A stretch of DNA of 64,000 bases, from assembly GCA_037178855.1 (NCBI GenBank), contig JASJZC010000006.1:2852001-2916000 (forward strand), read 5' to 3'. Shown in pieces: positions 57,480 through 64,000 of this stretch. Within the stretch, counting starts at the first letter, position 1; each line of letters opens with the position of its first letter. Below the pieces are notes generated by a model. The model was not told the origin of the DNA, searched no databases, and saw nothing but the letters and a program-made list of their open reading frames with translations. Source of the stretch: Oscheius sp. JU75. Its lineage: Eukaryota > Nematoda > Chromadorea > Rhabditida > Rhabditidae. Made by a program: the position numbers and the translations under genes.

Positions 57480-58665
57480 ATAGCTTTTTTGTTTGCTTAT
57501 TACTTTTCAATATTCAGCTAGATCTGATCGACATGCAGTCGAAACCAGATGGTGAATGGAAGTTCATAGCGGTTTATCAAGACCATTTAACAAAATACGT
57601 CATACTGCGTGCCCAACCGAAAATTTGAAGACCGACAATGGTCGCGAATTCGCAAATGCAATGTTGGAGAACCTGGTGACACATTGGCCAGGATGCAATT
57701 TTCATTTTTTTTTGATTCACGAAAAACCGCGCCACAGTCAGTCACAAGGCTCGATCGAAAGATGCAACCGAGACGTGGAAGAAATCTTGTTTGCTGAGAT
57801 GCTGCGACGAGGGACTCCGAACTGGGCTGAGCTTTTGGACACTGTATAGTTCGTGAAGAACACAAGATTACATCGAGGAATCTCCAGAAGGCCTCTCAAA
57901 GCAATGTTTGATTAGTTTTTGTCCCTTTCTCAACTTTGTACTTACAGGATTTGACTATGAGGCCGAATTCGATGAGCTGAACTCTGCTGGCGACCATGAA
58001 GCGCCAACAGATGAAGTGTTGACCGAAATTGAAGAAAACGCTGAAGAGCTGACTGATAACAAAGATGAATACGTCGAGGAAGAAGAACTCATAGAGTTTT
58101 GGAATGTTCATCACTCAGCAATTGAAAAAAAAGGGAGGAAACAAGTCAATCGCTCCAGCGTCAAGCAGACAGAATGCTCCAGGCATCAAATAGCCGGTCA
58201 GTCTAATTTTCTTCACGCGACTATTTTCTTAAAATTCGGTATAGTAGACGTTGGAACAAGTGTACTCGTAGCTATTCCCGACGTCGAAGCCTAAAGTTGG
58301 AGCACGTAACCTACTAACAGTTGTGCTCTAAGAGAAAGACGGATTCTATCGGTAAACCTTGTTGTTACCCTATGTTTAGGTATTGTTTCAACCTAGGAGC
58401 TTTGAAAGGATATTTGGCTCAGTGGTACGCCAGAAATCAATTGGTTCCTCTTCAAGAAACGTTCATCGCGCCGTCAGATGTCCCCGATGTCAACCTACAG
58501 TCTTTTCGTGAAGCTGTAGTAGATGACTCTATCACCGGCGGCCAAAGGCATCACTATTGCAGCTGCAATGGTAAATGTGATACAAATCGTTATTCCTGTA
58601 AGAGCCGCAACTTTCAATGTAACTCGTGCTGTCATAGAACAAACTCTACTTGCAAAAACAAGTAA
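57480..58665 (+). pseudogene. Ginger/KRBA2-type DDE integrase relic
   Basis: Integrase pieces: LDLIDMQSKPDGEWKFIAVY and YQDHLTKYVILRA, then after an internal deletion KTDNGREFANAML, KPRHSQSQGSIERCNRDVEE and, after a stop (tag at 57847-57849), RLHRGISRRPLKAMF. An acidic segment follows (EFDELNSAGD...), then NLGALKGYLAQWYARNQLV and a Cys-rich end (CSCNGKCDTNRYSCKSRN) typical of SCAND3/KRBA2-like and Ginger proteins. The catalytic D, D, E are visible, but gaps and stops show it is dead. Confidence 0.75.
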
Positions 58666-58980
58666 TTTTGTTATTTCTCAAATCAATTTGTTTCTTGTTG
58701 CTGTTTTACTAAGCAAACAGTACTTACCACCACATTTTGAATCTGACAGTGTTATTTGAAGTTGTTATGTCTTAGGTTACGCCTTGACTTCATCAAAGGC
58801 CTGTGAGAGTATAAAAAGGTGAAAAACGGAACCAATCAAGCTTTATTTCCGTGAATTTCATATCGATTCTATGTTCTAGGGGTTATTTTACGTTCTGACA
58901 ATAGAAAATGCAGTGAAAGAGAAAGAAAAAGTGACAAAAATGGGAAAAAAATAAAAATAGGATAAAACGGCCTAAATTAT

Positions 58981-59107
58981 TCAAACTGTTCAATTCCTAC
59001 TGAAACTGTTCAATTTCAACTAGTTGATATTGAACCCAACTGGTTGGAATTGAACGTTCAATTTCAACTAGTTGCGTTCAATACCAACGGATGTTCAATT
59101 CCAACTG
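58981..59107. repeat. Second copy of the AACTAGTTG palindromic repeat
   Basis: Contains ttggaattgaacgttcaat and ttcaactagttg units, as at 11595-11682, and ends gttcaattccaactgca like that copy. Confidence 0.6.
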
Positions 59108-59126
59108 CAACATATACAACAATGTC

Positions 59127-59567
59127 GGTAATAGTTCGGCAGGCGGCTCGGTTCATTCAAACGGGTTTTCGCGCGCATTTTTGAATTCGGCGGGATTTTG
59201 AAATCTTCTTCTCGTTTACGATTCCTACGCCTTTTCACTGCTTTTCACAACTTTTTGCCTCACCTTTCATGTCTTTTCTTGCTCTCTTCAAGTAATATAA
59301 ACTAGAACTGCCTTGTATAATGATAATTGACTCCTATCGGTTGACCAACAGACGGGAGCAGATTGTACCAACGGAGAACTAGGCAGTCTTAGTTTTTATT
59401 TCTTGAAGCGAACAAGAAGAGACATAAAATATAAGGCAAAAAGTTGAGAAAAGCAGTGAAAAGGCGTAGAAATCGTAAACGAGAAATAGATTTCAAAATC
59501 TCGCCGAATTCAAAAATGCGCGCGAAAACCCGTTTGAATGAACCGAGCCGCCTGCCGAACTATTACC
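59127..59567. mobile_element. hAT-like foldback MITE, copy 2
   Basis: Arms of about 165 nt start ggtaatagttcggcagg and end with the inverse cctgccgaactattacc. The 8-bp duplication acaatgtc flanks it (59119-59126 and 59568-59575). It has the same terminal sequence as 28620-29073, and it sits in a stray ankyrin-type 3' UTR. Confidence 0.85.
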
Positions 59568-59640
59568 ACAATGTCTTTTATTTGGAACTGAATTCAACTG
59601 TTGTTGCATGTTTGTTCTTCTAACGGCCTTCATATTTCTC
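59568..59640 (-). repeat. Stray 3' UTR of a lost ankyrin gene
   Basis: The sequence corresponds to the conserved ankyrin-gene end (ttcaactgttgttgcatg, then ttctaacgg and a codon set reading to a stop), but no repeats follow on the coding side. Confidence 0.6.
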
Positions 59641-59725
59641 TCTGTCTGTCTCTCTCGTAAAGTCGAGAGTTGGAAAACATGAATAAAACAATGAAGATAT
59701 ATACAATGATAATTTTATTTGAAGC

Positions 59726-62700
59726 TCAATCCAATTTCCTCTTCCGGACCCTCGTAAGTCGTGCTTCATATTTCAATAGAATAGCCGCTACTTCGTTGTA
59801 ATCACCTGATCGAGCAATCTGTAGAAGAGTCTTATTGTATTTGTTCGCACTATTAGGATTGGCACCAGCTTGTAGGAGAAGAATTACAATGTCAACGTTT
59901 CCTTTAGAACTGGCAATGTGCAGTGCTGACTGAAGAAAGATACAACGGGCGTCTACATTGTCTCCATTATCGATGAGGATTTTGACAACAACGGCGTAAT
60001 TAGAAAGCGTAGCGAAATGTAGCGCAGTTACACATTCTTTTTCTGTCGCATTCGGATTAGCACCATGTTCGAGGAGATAGGTGACGCAGTCGATCGCACC
60101 TCCGAAGCAAGCGTATTGAAGTGGAGAAAATCCATCTTTATCGGGGATTTTGATCATAGCCTTGTAATGAAGCAGCAATTCGACTACTTTGATCCGATCA
60201 TTCATGCAAGCGATATGAAGAGGAGTACGACCGTAGCAATCACAAGCATCAATATCAGCATTCTCAGTAGAAGCTTTACCCTTAGTTCGTGTCCATCCAA
60301 GGCAGCTAAGTGAAGAGGAGTACTGCCGTTCACATCGACGGCATCTATCGGCGCCCTATGCTTGAGCAGGACTCTGGCACTCTCAGTGCGTTTATATACA
60401 ACAGCAAAATGTAGAGGAGCCCACCCATCTTTATCCTTTGAAGAGACCGAAGCTCCTGCTGTGATGAGCTTTTCCACCGTCAAATTGCCTCCCCAACGAG
60501 CAGCAAAGTGCAGTGGAGCGGCATGTTGGAGGAGAAGTTTCACTATTTCAACATAACCATATCGGGCAGCATAGTGCAGTGGAGTGGTGTGATCGTTATT
60601 TTTACAGTCGACGATAGCTCCATGTTGGAGGAGAAGTTTCACTATTTCAACATGATTATTTTGGGCAGCACAGTGCAGTGGAGTGGTGTAATAGTTATCT
60701 TCACTGTCGGCGATAGCTCCATGTTGGAGGAGAAGATTCACTATTTCAACATAACCATATCGGGCAGCATGGTGCAGTGGAGTGGTGTAATAGTTATCTT
60801 CACTGTCGACGATAGCTCCATGTTGGAGGAGAAGTTTCACTATTTCAACATAACCATATCGGGCAGCATGGTGCAGTGGAGTGGTGTGATCGTTTTCTTC
60901 ACTGTCAACGATAGCTCCATGATGGAGGAGAAGTTTCACTATTTCAACATAACCATATCGGGCAGCATAGTGCAGTGGAGTGGTGTGATCGTTATTTTTA
61001 CAGTCGACGATAGCTCCATCTTGGAGGAGAAGTTTCACTATTTCAACATAACCATATCGGGCAGCATAGTGCAGTGGAGTGGTGTGATCGTTTTCTTCAC
61101 TGTCAACGATAACTCCATGTTGGAGGAGAAGATTCACTATTTCAACATGATCATTTTGGGCAGCAAGGTGCAGTGGAGTGGTGTGATAGTTATCTTCACT
61201 GTCGGCGATAGCTCCATGTTGGAGGAGAAGTTTCACTATTTCAACATCATCATTTTGGGCAGCAAGGTGCAGTGGAGTGGCATAATCGTTGTTTTTACAG
61301 TCGACGATAGCTTCATGCTGGAGGAGAAGTTTCACTATTTCAACATGATCATTTTGGACAGCAAGGTGCAGTGGAGTGGTGTGATCGTTATTTTTACAGT
61401 CGACGATAGCTCCATCTTGGAGGAGAAGTTTTACTATTTCAACATAACCATATCGGGCAGCATAGTGCAGTGGAGTGGTGTGATCGTTATTTTTACAGAC
61501 GACGATAGCTCCATGTTGGAGGAGAAGTTTTACTATTTCAACATAACCATATCGGGCAGCATAGTGCAGTGGAGTGGTGTGATCGTTATTTTTACAGTCG
61601 ACGATAGCTCCATGTTGGAGGAGAAGTTTCACTATTTCAACATGTTCATTTTGGGCAGCAAGGTGCAGTGGAGTGGTGTGATAGTTATCTTCACTGTCGG
61701 CGATAGCTCTATGTTGGAGGAGAAGTTTCACTATTTCAACATAACCATATCGGGCAGCATGGTGCAGTGGAGTGGTGTGATCGTTTTCTTCACTGTCGAC
61801 GATAGCTCCATGTTGGAGGAGAAGTTTCACTGTTTCAACATAACCACGTCGGGCAGCATGGTGCAGTGGAGTGGTGTGATCGTTATTTTTACAGTCGACG
61901 ATAGCTCCATGTTGGAGGAGATGTTTCACTATTTCAACATGATCATTTTGGGCAGCAAGGTGCAGTGGAGTGGTGTGATCGTTTTCTTCACTGTCAACGA
62001 TAGCTCCATGTTGGAGGAGAAGTTTCACTATTTCAACATTACCACGTGGGGCAGCAAGGTGCAGTGGAGTGGCGTGTTTGTACTCTTTACAGTCGACGAT
62101 AGCTCCATGTTGGAGGAGAAGTTTCACTATTTCAACATCATCATTTTGGGCAGCAAGGTGCAGTGGAGTCGAGTGATCGTTATCTTCACTGTCGACATTA
62201 GCTTCATGTAGAAGAAGAAGCTTGACCATTTCACCATGACCGTTTCGGGCAGCGAAGTGAAGAGGAGTACTGCCGATCACAGTGGCTGCATCGATCGGCG
62301 CGCGATGCTTGAGCAGGGTTCTGACACTTTCAATGTGATTATGTCCAACAGCAAAATGTAAAGGAGTCCGCCCATCTTCATCCATTGAAGCGACCGAAGC
62401 TCTTGATGTGATGAGCACTTCCACGACCAGATAATGTCCAAAAAGGGCAGCGGCGTGCAGCGGAGTGCGGCGATCGTTATCTTTACTGTCGACGTTAGCT
62501 CCATAATCGAGGAGAAGCTTCACCATGTCAACATGGCCATCTTGGGCAGCAAAGTGAAGAGAGGTGCAGCCAATCACATTGGCTGCATCAATCGGCGCAT
62601 GATGGTTGAGCAGGGTACTGGCACTCTCAATGTGATTTCTTCCGGCAGCAAAATGTAAAGGAGTCGACCCATCTTTATCCTTTGAAGTCACCGAAGCTCT

Positions 62701-62868
62701 GGCTCTAAGAAGCACGTCCACTACTTGATTGTGCCCTTCTTGAGCAGCAAAATGCAGTGGAGTGGCGTGATAGTTATCTTCGCTGTCGGTAGTAGCCCCT
62801 TGTTGGAGGAAATGCTCCACTTTGTCGACGTGACCTTTTTGTGCAGCAAAGTGAAGAGGAGTACGGTT
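59726..62868 (-). CDS. Ankyrin-repeat block of kinase-ankyrin gene, copy 2 (frameshifted)
   Basis: One exon of about 30 ankyrin repeats beginning NRTPLHFAAQKGHVDKV at an acceptor ccctttaag. Most central repeats are near-identical 99-nt units (NDHTTPLHYAARYGYVEIVK), showing recent tandem expansion. One repeat near 60520 is shortened (QHAAPLHFAARWGGN). At about 60265 the usual ctactcgacgagaatgct lacks 4 nt, so the 872-codon frame ends; the last repeats continue in another frame from 60205 to 59726. The linker (63305) and kinase (63635 on) lie upstream in matching phase, as in copy 1. Confidence 0.78.
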
Positions 62869-63304
62869 CTTAAAGGGGCACTGTCACTGTGAGGGATGAG
62901 GAGTCAGTTTCCCTTTACAGCGAGTGTCCGACTTTGAACTCATTGGCGCGATTCTACTGATTCTATAACAAACACGAAAAACCGGAATGAAATGGAAATG
63001 AGTTGCGAAAATGGATATGATTCGCGTTGTCGCCAATTCTCTGTCATTCTGTTCCACTTCCGTTCTTTTTTTATTTGTTCTAACTAATTTTAACATGCCA
63101 ACTTTTTTTTTAACTGCGCACCAACTTTGGGTGCTTGGGCGCAACAGCCGGACACTCGCTTTAACTATCTCCGTTTGCTGCCTTACCAAACGAGATGTTT
63201 TAAAGTGATGATCCTGACCACAATCATTAGAAATACGAAAACTAGAAAAAAAATCGAGAGTCCTCTGAAATCTTTGTTGAGAAAAGCATTTAACTTTGAC
63301 CAAC
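62869..63304. other. Intron between linker and ankyrin exons, copy 2
   Basis: 436 nt; no foldback element here, unlike copy 1. Nothing coding. Confidence 0.5.
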
Positions 63305-63499
63305 ATATTTTATTCCATCGATGCGTTCTTCTCTTTCGCATTTTTCAATTATGTAGTTGAGTGCTTTCTGATAATAGGCTCTTACTGTTTCATGCCTTGT
63401 CATTCGGTAGACGATGATTATATTTAAGAAGTACTCTTTCTTCGTGTTCCAGTACAATGTGTATAGCCTCTGTATCGAGAAGGCATTGTCAGGAATTTT
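63305..63499 (-). CDS. Linker exon between kinase and ankyrin parts, copy 2
   Basis: A 65-codon, phase-0 exon starting KIPDNAFSIQRLYTLYW, then TKKEYFLNIIIVY and REERIDGIKY. Same length and boundaries as 29475-29669. Domain unknown. Confidence 0.65.
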
Positions 63500-63634
63500 C
63501 TGAAACGGAAACTATTCAACGTCATCAGTCGAACAGTGTGAAAAATACAGAAAGACAGAGAGAGACAGAAAAACAGACGGAGAGAGTCAGAGAGACAGAA
63601 TTTTCCAGTAATTTGATAACAACAAACACATTAC

Positions 63635-64000
63635 CTCCATTGCTTGCTCCAAAGCTACAACAAAATCCATGAGACTGCGTTCTGATGGGTTTTCTTGCCA
63701 GGACCTCAATTTAAATGAAAGTGAAGAAAGAAGCTTCTTACATTTCAATCACCTCCTGAATTTCCGGATCCCAAATAAAATTGTCCAAGCAAGGACGCAC
63801 TCCTTCCATAACTTTACCGCAGAGCTCTGCTACCGTAGAATATTTGTCGAAAGGCAACCTTGGAAACTTAACTACTTTCAAAATGAGTGCATACCGTCGG
63901 TAGAGTATCTCCCAAAATGTTATACCGATTGAATAAATGTCGCTCTGACGCAAATCGAGTGTATCTTCGTTGTTTTCCGCGATTAATTCCGGCGCCATGT
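63635..64000 (-). CDS. Protein kinase C-lobe, copy 2 (cut by window edge)
   Basis: Exons 63742-64000 (open at the edge) and 63635-63704. Reads MAPELIAENNEDTLDLRQSD, SIGITFWEILYRRYAL, ELCGKVMEGVRPCLDNFI, then SWQENPSERSLM as the final kinase helix. Strongly similar to 29806-30188. The N-lobe and catalytic loop lie beyond the window. Confidence 0.8.

Noticed and set aside
60508-62211. A 567-codon plus-strand frame of repeated units (MLEEKFHYFNI..., VQWSGVIVIF)
   Set aside because: It is the exact antisense of the ankyrin array; a 99-nt period in a biased repeat keeps the other strand open. No start context or independent homology.
59726-62868. Regular direct repeats that might suggest a CRISPR array
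   Set aside because: Units are 99 nt with no spacers and encode ankyrin repeats; the genome is eukaryotic.

Overview
This is eukaryotic, probably animal, DNA. Genes are split by very short introns: most are 28-50 nt, a few are 0.2-1.2 kb and carry transposon debris. The genes resolved are metazoan-type: splicing factor SYF1/XAB2, condensin subunit NCAPD2, taspase-1, a gamma-glutamyltransferase and a C2H2 zinc-finger protein. A serpentine-receptor-like tail, compact introns and one operon-like gene pair would suit a nematode or a similarly compact invertebrate. The species cannot be named from this sequence.

Layout. 1-3.3 kb: little beyond one possible terminal exon and tRNA-like debris. 3.4-20.3 kb: an ordinary gene-dense block with SYF1 (minus), then glutaredoxin-like, TASP1 and NCAPD2 (all plus). 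20.9-26.5 kb: a possible exon, MITEs, LINE fragments, a receptor tail, a membrane-protein tail and a Tc1 relic. 26.7-31.3 kb: a protein-kinase / linker / ankyrin-repeat gene (minus). 31.6-35.1 kb: a nearly intact non-LTR retrotransposon. 35.9-38.6 kb: a Helitron relic and inverted LINE 3' ends. 39.0-42.0 kb: a second ankyrin gene. 43.4-45.25 kb: a mariner with a foldback element inserted in its terminal repeat. 45.3-48.9 kb: a gamma-glutamyltransferase-like membrane protein. 49.6-50.5 kb: two divergent small CAAX-box paralogs. 50.8-53.9 kb: zinc-finger gene. 54.6-56.7 kb: enoyl-CoA hydratase-family gene. 57.5-58.7 kb: a Ginger/KRBA2-type integrase relic. 59.1-64.0 kb: a second kinase / linker / ankyrin gene, running off the right edge.

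The most distinctive system is the kinase-linker-ankyrin family. Two copies share the same exon plan: a kinase C-lobe, a 195-nt linker exon encoding an unrecognised 65-residue module, then a large ankyrin exon. Both ankyrin blocks carry a frameshift, at different places. The ankyrin genes share a 3' UTR, pieces of which also lie loose and inverted nearby. Foldback elements with perfect 8-bp target duplications have inserted into this family twice. Gene models with listed exons were checked by reading frame across every junction unless stated otherwise.
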